Source: Alnus glutinosa (taxonomy: Eukaryota > Streptophyta > Magnoliopsida > Fagales > Betulaceae). From it: 64,000 nt of DNA. Made by a program: the position numbers and the translations under genes. Of this stretch, positions 32,996-44,832 are shown piece after piece. Every line of letters starts with the position of its first letter. Within the stretch, counting starts at the first letter, position 1. The DNA is taken from assembly GCF_958979055.1 (NCBI RefSeq), contig NC_084898.1:25013102-25077101 (forward strand), given 5' to 3'. Below the pieces are notes generated by a model. That model had not been told where the DNA came from and did not search any database. It was given only the letters and a program-made list of their open reading frames with translations.

Positions 32996-34289
32996 GAGTC
33001 TGTAGCGAACTTTACAAACGCCACTGTGGCCGCCTCGCTCGGCCCTCGCAAAAATATTGGAGAGTTTGGAGATTGTACTCCACGCGCTATCTGAGCGAGT
33101 GAATTTTATGGCCATTTGGCATTTCGGAATATTCTCTTTTATGTGTAATTGAAGTCTAAGGCCACCAGGCACCAACCAAAGAAAAATTGATTCCATGGTC
33201 AGACTTGAATTTCGAATCAATAATGGTCATGCAATTATTAATGAGTAATCTTAAAAAATTATATTTTTATTCTACAATTAATGATAATATTAACTAACAT
33301 CCGGTCTCAATTATTATTATTTTTTTTTCTTTTAAGTTTCTGTTCAAAAAAAAAAATTAATTCTTTTTTTTTTTTAATTAATCAAAGTGATTACTTTGAT
33401 TATGAACTATTAGAGAAAAAAATGACTAGCTTATAACTTTATTTACATGAACTAATGATATTTTATTTGGTCCATCTTTAACTTTATTCTTCACTTGTAA
33501 GATACAAGGTGAGGATCCAACAAAGTGATGCGGATCCTAGGGCTAGGGGCGGAGTTAGGTTTACTTAGGCTTTGCTGGACTAACATTCGACAAAAATTTC
33601 AAAATTATTTTGTACTTTTTTATTATTATTATTATTATTTACTTTAATGTCTAGTTCTACCCGTGCCGAGGCCCTAGCCCCTAGGGGTTTGGAGTCCATC
33701 GTATCAAGAGTATCAACTTTCTAAACCATCATTTTGTTTGTTTATTTTACTAAGGGAATAAAAGATAATTAACAAAAGTTTGAATTTAATGTTTATAATA
33801 TAAGTTAAATGATTAAATTTTTTTATTTTTAATTAATTTAAATTGTTTAGATATATAATAATTTAATATTATGTCATAGCATAGGCCTCCCAATTAAAAA
33901 ATAAAAATTGACTTCACAATTTATTTTTAATTTTAGTTAAATAGTTTACATATTGTGTCTCACTTGTTGATGAAAAGATTGAGCCTACATGTAAGCGGGA
34001 ATATTAAAATATAAATCAAATTATTAAATTCACAATTTTTTCTCAATTATTAAATCATTCCGAGCCTTTCCAGGCCTAAGAAAAAGAAAAAAGGTAAAAA
34101 AATAATCTCATACAATGCTTTAAAGTGACCACTCGTAATGAAATGTTAGATGTGATAAGTTGTAGTAACCGTTGGATCGATCAACCCTTATTAATATATA
34201 TAATAGCATAAAATTGGTATATAGAGTTACTAAAAAACAAACATACATAATTGACATTGCTTGCCCTAGAATGATGCTTTGTCAACTCC
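32996..34289. other. Intergenic, promoter side of the CBL gene
   Basis: 33000-33130 is GC-richer and probably the CBL core promoter, without a clear TATA box. Beyond it, AT-rich sequence with a patch at 33540-33700 containing inverted CCTAGGGCTAGGGG and GCCCTAGCCCCTAGGGG strings, likely a transposon relic. No gene. Confidence 0.45.
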
Positions 34290-34630
34290 TAGGATAAATC
34301 ACATCTCTTAACGGGGTTAACGCAAATACCACACCCATAAATAGAATTGGTCACTTTGTGGACGGCATCAAACAAGGGTCGAGCCTTTTTAGATATTTAT
34401 GTGTTGTCCATGTTAGCAAAAAAGCTAATTTAGCAGCCTATATCCTTGCAAGAGAGGCAGCCATTCATGCCATAGATTTTGTTTGGTTGAAAGATATTTC
34501 AAGTAGCATTTGTTGTATTGTAAATAGGGAACGTGTTTGTCCTTAGGTCTTGTTTTTTTGGATCATTTTGTTTTACCCAATAAGAAATGTTTTTGTTAAA
34601 AAATAATAATAATAATAATAATTTATGCGT
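34290..34630 (+). mobile_element. LINE 3' end: RNase H-like domain tail
   Basis: The frame ending at 34546 reads VVHVSKKANLAAYILAREA..., then DFVWLKDISSSI, then the tail VNRERVCP. This is the C-terminal part of the RNase H (RVT_3-type) domain found at the end of plant non-LTR retrotransposon polyproteins; the R/K-x-x-N-x-A-A-x-x-L-A motif is diagnostic. It is followed by a short UTR and (TAA)n at 34597-34622, a usual LINE tail. Everything upstream is missing. Confidence 0.7.
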
Positions 34631-35465
34631 CTTTAAAGCATATATGTAATAATTACATGTTCTAAAGATACCTATCAATTTAATAAGAGAGAATGAATTT
34701 ATTCCACCAATCTAATTTAGAAAAAAATTTATCTATAATAAAGTATCACAATTAATCACATAGCTTCGGACATTGATTGATCAATTTAAATTATAAAGGA
34801 CATTACTAATGAGCTTATAGTCTATGATAGGAAAGTAAAATTTGCCCAACATGTAAAGTAAAGACTAATGATAAGGGCCATATTTTTTATTATTTTTTTA
34901 TCCTTTTAAATTTGACGTAATTTTTAAAATTATTATTAGATCAAAATTTAATAGTAATTCATCACAAATTTAATTATAATTTTAAAAATTATATTATTTT
35001 AAAAAAAGTAAAAATATGATGTTTAACCTTATTGGTAAAGTAAAATGTTACAAGATCCAACAAAAAAAAAAATGTCTCATCATCATGTTTTGTCTCGAAC
35101 TTCCAAGTGTTTTATTTCATTTTATTTTTAAAAAGGTACGAACTTGTATGTGTTTGTTACATTTGGTTTTGTCGAAAGTTCGATAAGACTAAGGAATTGA
35201 AGTTTACAACCCATCACATGCCCTTGTTTGGCTTTTCTGAGTTGGCCATGTTACCTCCATGCATGAATATCATGTAGGCCAGATGCGAAAAAAGGTTTTG
35301 AAATGGTGATAATTATGTTGTGGAACAAACCAACAATTATAATTATAATGCTAGAAATTATAGTTTAATTTATCATAATTCTATTATTTTGTTGATATAA
35401 CAACAATAATTAAATCATTGTCATATCAATATAGTAAACTTTGGTCTAGAGGCGGGGTTTTTGGA
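34631..35465. other. Intergenic, no gene seen
   Basis: AT-rich. A block at about 35165-35230 (AGTTTACAACCCATCACATGCCC) recurs at 37755-37800. Confidence 0.5.
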
Positions 35466-35766
35466 TATTATTTTTGAATGAGATGCTCTTCAAGTTGTTC
35501 AAGATATCAACATCGCTCCCCCGCACGTTAACCGTACTGGGCATTTTGTGGAAAGTATCTAGCAAGCTCGGGGTTTGTATTAGCTCATCGTGCTTTGTTC
35601 ACTGCCGTCGGGAGGCTAATGGCGTGACACATTCTCTTGAGGATCCTCCTAGTTTGATTTGTAATCTTGTTTGTAGGGAACAATTTCTTCCCTAGACCTT
35701 GCTCTTAAGGTCGTTTTTTTCTTGTTAACGAATGAAGAAGCTCTGGTTGTTCCAAAAAAAAAAAAA
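35466..35766 (+). mobile_element. Second LINE 3' end, poly(A)-tailed
   Basis: The frame ending at 35695 reads FVHCRREANGVTHSL, then LEDPPSLICNLVCREQFLP, again the RNase H tail of a plant LINE, with an internal deletion. A 60-base UTR and a poly(A) run at 35754-35766 follow. The tail sequence differs from the copy at 34290, so these are separate insertions. Confidence 0.7.
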
Positions 35767-36354
35767 TGTTGATCGAGATCGATGAAAGTATAATTTTTAA
35801 CATTATTCTAAGTATTATGCATATTTACTTTCCCGACAGTACTAATGATAGATTATTAACCACAAAAGTATGGTGATGCTGTACTCCATTTTTCAATAAG
35901 TAATGATATAAATCACACTACTTTCATACTGTGTCGTCGTGACATTGTTATTACACATTAATTAGATTAACTCTTCTTAAAGACAAAAAAATTAACTGAC
36001 AATGCCACGTCAACATAGTAGGATAATAGCGAGTGATCGAGTAAAGTAGTGATGCGGTATATAACATTTTGGATTAGTTATAACGTCCAAATTAATAGAA
36101 TTTTTATTAACAGATTTATGAGTATATTTTGAGATATTTACCCAAATAGCTTGATATTAAATTTATATTTTGCTGAGATCTCACTTGCCATTTATACACA
36201 ATATCAAATATTGATTTGTTTTTCTATATAGTTTAATATTGTTATGTATTTAGTATATTAATTTTCTGATTTCATTTTTGTTGTATTTTCTATTATAACT
36301 GGTCTCATTCTACTATAAATATACTTTTTTTTTTTTTTTAATATTTCAATAATA

Positions 36355-37100
36355 AATAGACGTGACTTGTGTATAGTTTTATTATCACAGTTGACTTCTA
36401 CATACTTTCTTTAATTATTTCTACAATAATAGTTGGTAAAAATGACAAATAAAATATCAGCTTTTTCTATGGATAAGGTATGATTTCCACAAATTATATT
36501 TTTTGAGGAAATGAAGAAAACATTGACTTTTTCTCAATGACTAGAGTGAGAAATATTTATTATTATTATTATTATTATTATTTTTATTTTTATTTATTTT
36601 TTTTTTTTTAAAAAAAAAAAAAAACCTTATCTCTTGATTATCTTTGTACTTTGAAAATGGATATAGTTGTGTGGCAGATAACGAATCCGGCCCCTTATCA
36701 ATTCTCATAAATATTAGATTGTTTGATTTTTGTGGTATTTATTGGCTTTTCGTATTCCTTTTCGCCATCTTTTTTGTCATATCAATATGTTCTTCCATGC
36801 ATTGACCTCGTTGTTAATCATATATACCATATTCTAATGCTAATTATTGAGTTCAAGAATACTTTATTTTTTAATTATAATGCTTTTTTTTTTCTTCTTC
36901 TTCTACTTCTTTTTTTGGGACATTGGACCGACCAACATAATAATTATGTACCTTAATTATGCACTTTCACTGTTAATCAGACATGATTATGTCCCCCACT
37001 CCTAGTTTTAGTTGCATTGAATCTAGTTATTTGCCGTTGTATCAAACTAATTAATCCCTAAAAAAATCAAAACTGTTTTAAAGTAATCTGTTTGACACAA
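36355..37100. repeat. Segmental duplication, copy A
   Basis: Direct match to 38535-39500. Ordered shared strings: CTTGTGTATAGTTTTAT, TTCGCCATCTTT, GACATTGGACCGACCAA, TTAATTATGCACTTTCACT and ATGATTATGTCCCCCACT. Noncoding. Contains (TTA)n at 36556-36582 and a T/A run at about 36597-36624. Confidence 0.8.
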
Positions 37101-37215
37101 GCGGCTAATTCATAACCAATAATCAATTGACATGAAATATATCATAGCTAATAATTCAGTTTTTTTGTAAAATTATAATTTTATTAATAAATTTAAAATT
37201 AAAGGAATTATTTTT

Positions 37216-37721
37216 AGGGTTAAATACTCTTATGGTCTCTGTGTTTTCACAACTTTATTTTTAGTCCATGAATTTCAATTTGCATTACAAACGATACCTC
37301 AATTTTAAGAAAATACTGAATTGATATCTCGGTTAAGTTTTCCATCCAAAAACTAACGACTCGCCACGTGTCAACCTCAGACTCTGGCACTATATAAAAA
37401 ATTAAAAATTAAAAATCTTTAAAATTTAATTAAAAAATAATAAAATTAAAAAAAAATTGAAAAAATAAAAAAACAAGGGAGTGGCTCAGCCACCTCCTTG
37501 GCCGGTCTGAGGTGGTCGAACCACCCCCAAGGGATGGTTCGGTCACCCCTTGACAACAATAAATAAATAAATATTGGTTTTGGTCCTTGGGGGTGGTTCG
37601 GCCACCCCCAATGGCCAAACTCTCCAAATTTTAATTATTCTCCAAAGTTTTTATTATTCTCCAAAGCCCAACTAAAAAATAAAGTTGTGAAAACTCAAAA
37701 ACTAAAAAAGTGTTTAACCCT
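37216..37721. mobile_element. About 505-bp element with 50-bp terminal inverted repeats
   Basis: The left end AGGGTTAAATACTC... and right end ...GTGTTTAACCCT are inverted, and TTTTCACAACTTTATTTTTA appears inside each end in opposite orientation. The middle holds GGGTGGTTCGGCCACCCC-type palindromes (37480-37620). AT-rich flanks (ATTATTTTT and TATTTTTTT) may be a 9-bp target duplication with mismatches, suggesting a Mutator-like MITE. Confidence 0.7.
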
Positions 37722-38534
37722 TATTTTTTTATTCTCGAAAGTTTGATAAGAGTAAGGAAGTTTACAACCCATCATCACATGCCCCTACATTGATCGGTTT
37801 CATTTTATTATTAATGAGAATATCTTCTATAATGATGGGTTGTAAACCCCTCATTTTTGGACAATTCATTAAAAACCAAAAAATACAATAAATATGTAAA
37901 CACTCGATCTTTTCAAACAAATTAAAGATCGACCATTTTAGACTTGAATCAAAGTGAAGCTAATGGCGGTGCAGTAGATGATAAAAAAGGAGGTGAGGAG
38001 CTATATGTTGGAGCAGAGTGGCGGTGGTGGGATGTGTCTGGGTATGGTATTTGGGACGAGGATTTGTTTAGGAACGTCAAGAGAATTGGGATCGGCAAGA
38101 TCGAGTAGTAGTTAGGGAGAGTGTGGGATCAAGACGGAGGAAAGGGGAATGAAAGATGGGCCTATGCTGACGTGTACAGCCACAGAGACAGAAACAAAAT
38201 CATGGGGATTCCGGTGGGATTCCGGTGGTAGATTTTCGGCGGATTCAGCGGCTGGGTGGTTTTTTGTTTTCTTTTTTTCTTTTTTCCCTTGATTTTGTCT
38301 TTCTATAGTTTGCTTGGGCAGATCTAGGGGGGGGGGTTGGGGGTGGTGGAGTTTTTGCAAGGAATAAAACTCAAACCGCGTTATTTTGTTTTTTGGTTTT
38401 GTTTTTTAATATAAAATCTGGTGTTTTTATGTATAATATTTAGTAGGTGTTTAGATGATGTGTCAATATCTCATTGGAGGCTGCAATAGTTAAGTTTTAC
38501 AGACCGTCATTATCAAATGGGCTGTCATTATAAA
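37722..38534. other. Intergenic
   Basis: Contains the repeat of 35165-35230 at 37755-37800 and a G-rich patch at about 38190-38350 with GGATTCCGGTGG repeated and a G9 run. No gene supported. Confidence 0.5.
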
Positions 38535-39305
38535 TAGATAATAGCTTGTGTATAGTTTTATCATCATTAAATTATAGAAATCTCTTATATATATATATTT
38601 AAGTTATTTTTACAAGAGTAGCGGCTAAAAATGACAAATGAAGTACTGTTGTTAGAATATTAATTAAATGAGAAATTTCATTTATCTCCCTCGAACCATC
38701 ACGGGTTTCTTAATATCGTCTTCAAATTATTAAAAGTTGCAATGTGGGTGTTTAATGTTTCAGTCAATTTCAATCCTAAATCTCCTCATTTATTTTTTTA
38801 GTCGTTGTTTAGGATTTAATGGAATTTACAAAAATGTTCATGTCTGAATCTTTAATTTTTTTTTTTTTAAAAAAAAAAAATTTTCAAAAATTTTGACAGA
38901 AATTAACATAAAATACTAACGGAGTAGTGATATTGAAAAGAAAAAAATTAAAAAATTGACACATTAAATTAACACTTTTTAAAATCTAATGATATGATTA
39001 TAGATTTTTCTAAAAATAAAGTTTATTAAGAATTATTAATAAATTATGTTCCAAAAAGCAAAGACAAGTTCTCTCGTAAGCAATTCAAATACCTTTTCCT
39101 TACGGATATTGTTTGATTTTTCTAAAATACGGGCCCTTCAATAACCAACTCAATGAATGATGACCGTTGTCAATATTTTTCTGTTGATTATTTATTGGCT
39201 TTAATTAATTAATATCCCTTTTTTTTCGCCATCTTTGTCACATCAATATCTTCCTCCAATACTGACCTTCCTAATCATACCATAATCTACTCCTAATTGA
39301 GTTTA

Positions 39306-39354
<49 letters not shown>

Positions 39355-39500
39355 TGCTTTCTTTTTCTTGGAGATGGCTAGACATTGGACCGACCAAAAA
39401 ACTATTTAAATATCTTAATTATGCACTTTCACTTCTAATCAGCTATGATTATGTCCCCCACTTCTAGTTTCCGTCGCTTAATTTGGATCCTTTTGTATTA
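38535..39500. repeat. Segmental duplication, copy B
   Basis: Partner of 36355-37100, about 2.2-2.5 kb downstream in the same orientation. Contains about 22 AT units at 39309-39352 where copy A has none. Confidence 0.8.
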
Positions 39501-40520
39501 TTGATGAACATATCAAATTGGGAAAATTAGTTATTTATTAGTTTTTAGGATCTACCAAACTGATCCTAAGCTATCAAAATATCTTAAAGATTTTTGGGAT
39601 AAGCGTGGTCTGCATGTGCCGTCAACTATTTGACAGAAATTATTTAATACACGCGTAGATTCATATTACTATCAATCATCTATCGATATGTGATATGACC
39701 GATAACTTAATCTATTATAAAATTATAAGTTTGCTTTTAAATAAAGTAGGAGACCATGATGAGAGTGCACTCCACTCATAAGAAAAAAGTGTGACTGATT
39801 GCCCCTCATTAGTGAGAGACGGTCGGCCGCCTCTCGCTGGTGATGGACGACCACCCTTAAAAGAAAATGCTTACTTATGAATCTTTAGAAAAATATTTAC
39901 AATTCTAAAGTGTTTATAATTATAATATATCAATTGAGTTAAACACTTTCATGGAATTCCTTATGGATTGTTAACCATGATATTTAAAGTAATAATAATA
40001 ATAATAATAAATTATATCACTCTTAGGTAGCTGCCATGTAAGAAATTACACCAAATTATCAAAAATATATTTGGGTATACTGAGAGTGCCAAATATTAAT
40101 GGCTCCAGTACCATGTCAAAAGCAGAAGGCTGCTCTTCCGAGTGAAAAATAGCATCTCTTTCACATCATTTTTCTTTTCTAATTAATTAGAACTAGAAGA
40201 TTTTTCAACTGAATGATAACTTTGATGGGAATAATGAAGAATAAAAATATCAATTCACCAACTTGTGTAAGCCAGGAGGCCAGAATTAAATGCCAGGTTA
40301 TTTATGTAAAATTCTTCACCAAATTTTGGTTAATTGTTCCTTTGAATTGTGAGGCATATGATAATTAGGTAGCTTGAGGGTGATGTGGTGGGTTTTGGAC
40401 AAGAAAAGAATTCCTCTAATCTATATATATATATATGCGTGAGAGAGCTGTAATTAGCATGGGAACAATGGGTAGTACTATCACAAGCAACTTTTCTATC
40501 ACAATCTATGATCACCATGT
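39501..40520. other. Intergenic, no gene seen
   Basis: AT-rich, with (AAT)n at about 39991-40010 and (AT)n near 40422-40436. No coding or structural feature supported. Confidence 0.5.
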
Positions 40521-40532
40521 AAGTGTTTAATA

Positions 40533-41389
40533 AGTTTACATTACGAGCTATTTAGCTAGATATATACTATCATTCTCTAAAAACCAGAGCCACTCTTTTT
40601 AAGAAAAGTCTCTCTTCACCTTTGGTCTCTCTTGCCGAGGGGGAGGCTTTATGCCTCCCTCTTGGTTTTTGTTTTCTTCCTCCTAGTCTTACTGGGCTAA
40701 GGGGATTTTGTTTTATAATTTTTCAGTAGAGGCTAGAATCCCCCAATCATTAGGATTGTGTGGTGTTTTTGTCCTCTCGGTTTAGATCTGGTAGTGAAAG
40801 TTCCCATTCTAGTCTTTTTAGACTATGAGGGTTTTGTTTTGTTTGTTTTTCTTTAGTTTATGGCAGAAAAACACTTAGTGAGGTGTAGGAGGAGGAGTGA
40901 TGCTCCGCTAGTGTCGTCGGTGGCAGTGTTGGCCGTTCCTCAACGTTTTAAGCATGTCGTGAGGCCAGATTTGTGTTAATCCACTATCCTCTGGTCGACA
41001 CGCGCCTCTCAGCTTATGTCACCGGGATCTTCTGGTCTAGTTGCTGTTTTCTATGGCTGGAAAAATGGATAGTGTTCGGCGTGTAGCCCTCATGTGCCAG
41101 GTTTTATTGTCATTCCGGGACGCGTGTAAGGGCCACGCTCCGTTCCTTTTGCAGTGGTTCAATGGTGTCCAGTTACTTTTGGTGGTTGATGTTGGTGGGG
41201 TGCCTTCCGAGAGGCATTCTTCTTCTGTTTGTAGCTTCGTTTGGGTGGTTTTCTTGCTTCTTGTTGTATTGGTCTGAGCTTGGCTCAGTTTGAGATACAC
41301 ACCTTAATGGTGTTGTTCTGTGTACACCAATTAATGGTGATTTGTACCTTTTTTGAATGATTAATGAAAGTTAAATTTTTCCTCAAAAA
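40533..41389 (+). mobile_element. Non-autonomous retroposon, 12-bp target duplication
   Basis: An 857-bp insertion between copies of AAGTGTTTAATA (40521-40532 and 41390-41401), ending TTTTTCCTCAAAAAAA. Internal landmarks (GGGGGAGGC...GCCTCCCTC, TAGTGTCGTCGGTGG, AGTGTTGGCCG, GGGCCACGCTCCGT) appear in the same order in the minus-strand element at 5617-6645. No reverse transcriptase; open frames under 90 codons are not convincing. Confidence 0.75.
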
Positions 41390-41427
41390 AAGTGTTTAAT
41401 AGCTTTGATACTATGTGAAATATACTA

Positions 41428-41698
41428 GAGATGCACGGACAGTAAAACTCAATAGTCAAGAGATACCAAAGAATGGGTATTTTTGATAGAATGCCTATCA
41501 AATAAAACAAACTATAATACTGCTATAAGGTCAGCTATGGTCTATTCAAAAAAGAAAAGAAAAAAGAAGAGCATCTGGTATGAGATGCATGGACAGTAAA
41601 ACTCAATGGTCAAGAGATACCAAAGAATGGGTATTTTCGATAGAATGCCTATCAAATAAAACAGAATATAGTACTGCTATAAGGTCATCTATGGTCTA
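41428..41698. repeat. Tandem duplication, about 118-bp unit
   Basis: 41428-41545 and 41583-41698 are about 93-95% identical (shared GTCAAGAGATACCAAAGAAT and ATAGAATGCCTATCAAATAA), separated by an A/G-rich linker. Confidence 0.9.
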
Positions 41699-44280
41699 TG
41701 GTCTATGGTACAAACTCTTGTGTCGTTAAAAATAAACGGCGGTAGTTTTGAGGCTCGCGAGAGGACTTTAGTGGAGTTAAAAGTTTTATTCTTTAAGATT
41801 CTATTTTCTTTGGGCTGCTGCCTCGTATTGTAGTTTTTCGAATTTTCATGCCTTTTTAAATCTCTTTTCCGCTACTTGCTAGGCTTCTCGATCTATACTT
41901 CCTATGTACTTAGGCTAAATTGCAATTACCTATGAAGAAAAAAAAAAAAAGAGAGCATGTTTATAAAATGAGGTAGCCAAAATGAGAATGTAAGATGGAC
42001 GAGTGAAAATACTAGAAAAGATAAACAATGAAGCAGTGAGCTAAATATGAAGAAGAAAGAGAATCCGTAGTGCAAAACCAAATGAAAATAGACGCTACCT
42101 TAACCGTCGTTCAAAAGGGCCTAAAACAATTAAAGGAGGTGGCCCAATCAGCCTGCCCACTGGACTCAACTCATCCGCTAGCCTTAACATCATATGTAGA
42201 TGGGCTGGTCCCTTTTTTTTAAAAAAAACATTCACTTCTCAATTATTTGTTATTTTCATCAAATTATTTAATCAGTTACTTCATGTTGTTTTCCATTAAA
42301 ATCATTGATAAAAATTAGTCATATAATAATAATAATTAGACGCCACATGAGGTTTGACAATTTGTATATAAGTTTTTTTGACATCCTACCCTTACAAGCC
42401 GGTTTTTAAGGATGAATCTAGCTTACTCAAGGTTTATATCATTTGGAATCAAAATCAGACACCATGTTATGGGTTCAAGTCACGGAAAGAGTGAGCTATA
42501 GGATAGAGACGGTTGTCGTAGACGTCGGTTGTAGAGCGTGGTGGTATGTTACGAACCTATGTGTCTCACGGTTTTCAATTTATTTTTTTAAATCATGTGG
42601 CTGATGTGGCATCAACGGTGTGATGTGTGAATCCCAACATAAATCTTGATAATATACCTATGAGAGCTGTTAGACATCATTATGCCATACGTCATCGGTC
42701 CATAACTTTTGCAAATCCACACCATTGGATTTGTGGGATTCGATAGCAAATTTACAAATTTGTTGTACGGAGATGTACATTAGATATACAATGAAATGAT
42801 TTATATCATTTTTCTATACGTATATATCTCTCTCGATCTTAATGGCCAGGGATGTAATTCAATAGAGCTTTCACAATATTTTGTAAATGAAATGAAAGTC
42901 TTTATATTGTGTCTTCAAATAGTTATGGATTTTTCTTTTTGTTTTACATTTTAAATTTTGTTCTAATAAAAAAATATAAATTAATCATGATATATATATA
43001 TATATATATGCATATATAAAATATCTGAAACTCATCGCTCTCTCAACAGAACAGTACCAGTGTACCACCCACCCTCTCCGTTCCTCTGCCCCAAGCCCCA
43101 CACATAGTTGTCACGCCGACAACGTACACATAATTTTTTTTTTCTTTATTTTTTTTTTTAATTTATAATTTTAGGGTAAAATTGTAATAAGACTGTAAAA
43201 AAAATGACCAAAATTTGTATATAGGGGTTATTTTATTAAAGGGGCATACCACATTGATTAATAAACTCATTTTGAAACCACAATGATTTATTTGTTATAT
43301 TGTCAAATCACAAGGATTAATTAAATAATTTTCTTTCTTTTTGAATAAAATATAATCTAACAAAATCTTGAATTAATTATGGTTCTAAAGTATAATATAA
43401 TAACAAATCCAAGCTTTCAGTGGCATGGCTGACAATTGTCATCAACATCATATCATGGCCATACTAATCATTCAATAATAATAATAGTAATAATTTTAAA
43501 AATTTAATCTTCCCATATCGCTAGGTCACCCCATTTATAAAAGAAAAAGATCGAAAAAAGAGTTCAATAATATTTTATTTTATAACTTGTAATGTTTAAA
43601 ACTTGTTCCAAATATCAATCGAATGGTCAAAGTTCAAACCCTAATTCTATATTAAGCATATCTATTGAACACTAAAAATAATGAGCCAATAATTACTAAA
43701 AAAATTGTTTTTCACCAAAAAGACTAATTAATTAGAATTTCATTAGGTTTGAGAATTTGGGCATGCATTGGCGGTCCATATGTATGCTCTAAATTAATCA
43801 ACGTTAATTAGATATAATGTTTATCCAAAGTTTTAAGGCCTGTAATTTGTAACCGTTGGATGAAAATACTTTGAAAGCCATCGAACGGTTAAGGCTATTA
43901 AGTTGTAGTTACAACTGAGCAAAAGACAGGCAAAACCCTTCCCCTATCACCGACAGCCGACATCTACCTACCGACCAATTCCTGGGGCCCAAACTTAGTC
44001 CCTTTTATTTATTTATTTTTTTGAAGATAATTAATCCATTAATTACGAGCATTAACGCGTGCCCCAAAGTCCAATCGCCCATGATTAATCAATAATATTC
44101 GCGTAGCCGACATATATATATATATATATACGCAAGTACTGACATGCGGGGCCCACAAGGCGCAGATTAGCCGATTTCTATATTCGGACAATGACAGCGA
44201 CAAACACGGCGCTATTGTTTCTGGGACCGTAAACGTACGCATCCCAGAAACAAAAGGAAACAAAAGGAAAAGGACAGAAA
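41699..44280. other. Gene-free stretch with retroelement scraps
   Basis: 41700-41953 ends in poly(A) and looks like a LINE or retroposon tail. 42400-42560 contains ATGGGTTCAAGTCACGG, a T-arm-like string common in tRNA-derived relics. (AT)n at 42991-43009 and 44111-44130. No protein-coding gene supported. Confidence 0.5.
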
Positions 44281-44284
44281 ACTC

Positions 44285-44296
44285 ACCACGTGTCAG
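44285..44296 (+). promoter_or_regulatory. G-box/ABRE upstream of the SnRK2 gene
   Basis: ACCACGTGTCAG contains CACGTG and ACGTGTC, the abscisic-acid-responsive element core bound by ABF/AREB bZIP factors. It is about 155 bp upstream of the TATA box and 545 bp upstream of the ATG. Confidence 0.5.
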
Positions 44297-44447
44297 ATAC
44301 GTAGGTTACACACGGTCTTTGATATTGTCAGAGTCAGAGTCATTCGGAGCGACACTTCAAAGCGACACTTTACAGCGTACGTCTCGTTGAGGTCAATCCT
44401 TTTGAATCCGAGAAACATTTTATACACATTCCTTTTTTCTTTTGCCG

Positions 44448-44455
44448 TATATAAA
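44448..44455 (+). promoter_or_regulatory. TATA box of the SnRK2 gene
   Basis: TATATAAA in otherwise mixed sequence. A transcript starting about 25-30 bp downstream would have a leader of about 350 bp with a CT tract at 44517-44532 and no ATG before the SnRK2 start. Confidence 0.55.
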
Positions 44456-44832
44456 ATGACTGTAGTAGATATTCTGCTGGAATTTCGAATTTTTTTTTGT
44501 CAAGTTGAGGGTTCTCACTCTCTCTCTCTCTCTTATCTGGCTTTTGTTTGGGTAAAAGTCTTCTAGGTGGTCTACCTGCGAAGAAACATCACCATTTCTC
44601 TACTTCTTCATCTGGGTTTTGGTTGGTGTCTTTTGGGACTAGTGGAATTTGGTCTTACTTGGTGTTCTTTCTTTTGGTTTTCTATCCGTCTCTGGAGCTT
44701 TCGTTTGGGTCTTTTTCTCTTTTGGGTTTGTTTTCTTTTTCTTTTTGGCTGTTTGGGGCTTTTGGGGGTTCGTGGCAAATCATATTGTTCTTGTAATTTT
44801 TTGTGTGCGATTGTTAATCTGGGTGGCTTGAG

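Noticed and set aside
40533..41389. 87- and 78-codon open frames on opposite strands near 41040-41300
   Set aside because: They overlap each other inside the A-tailed retroposon and show no recognisable domain.
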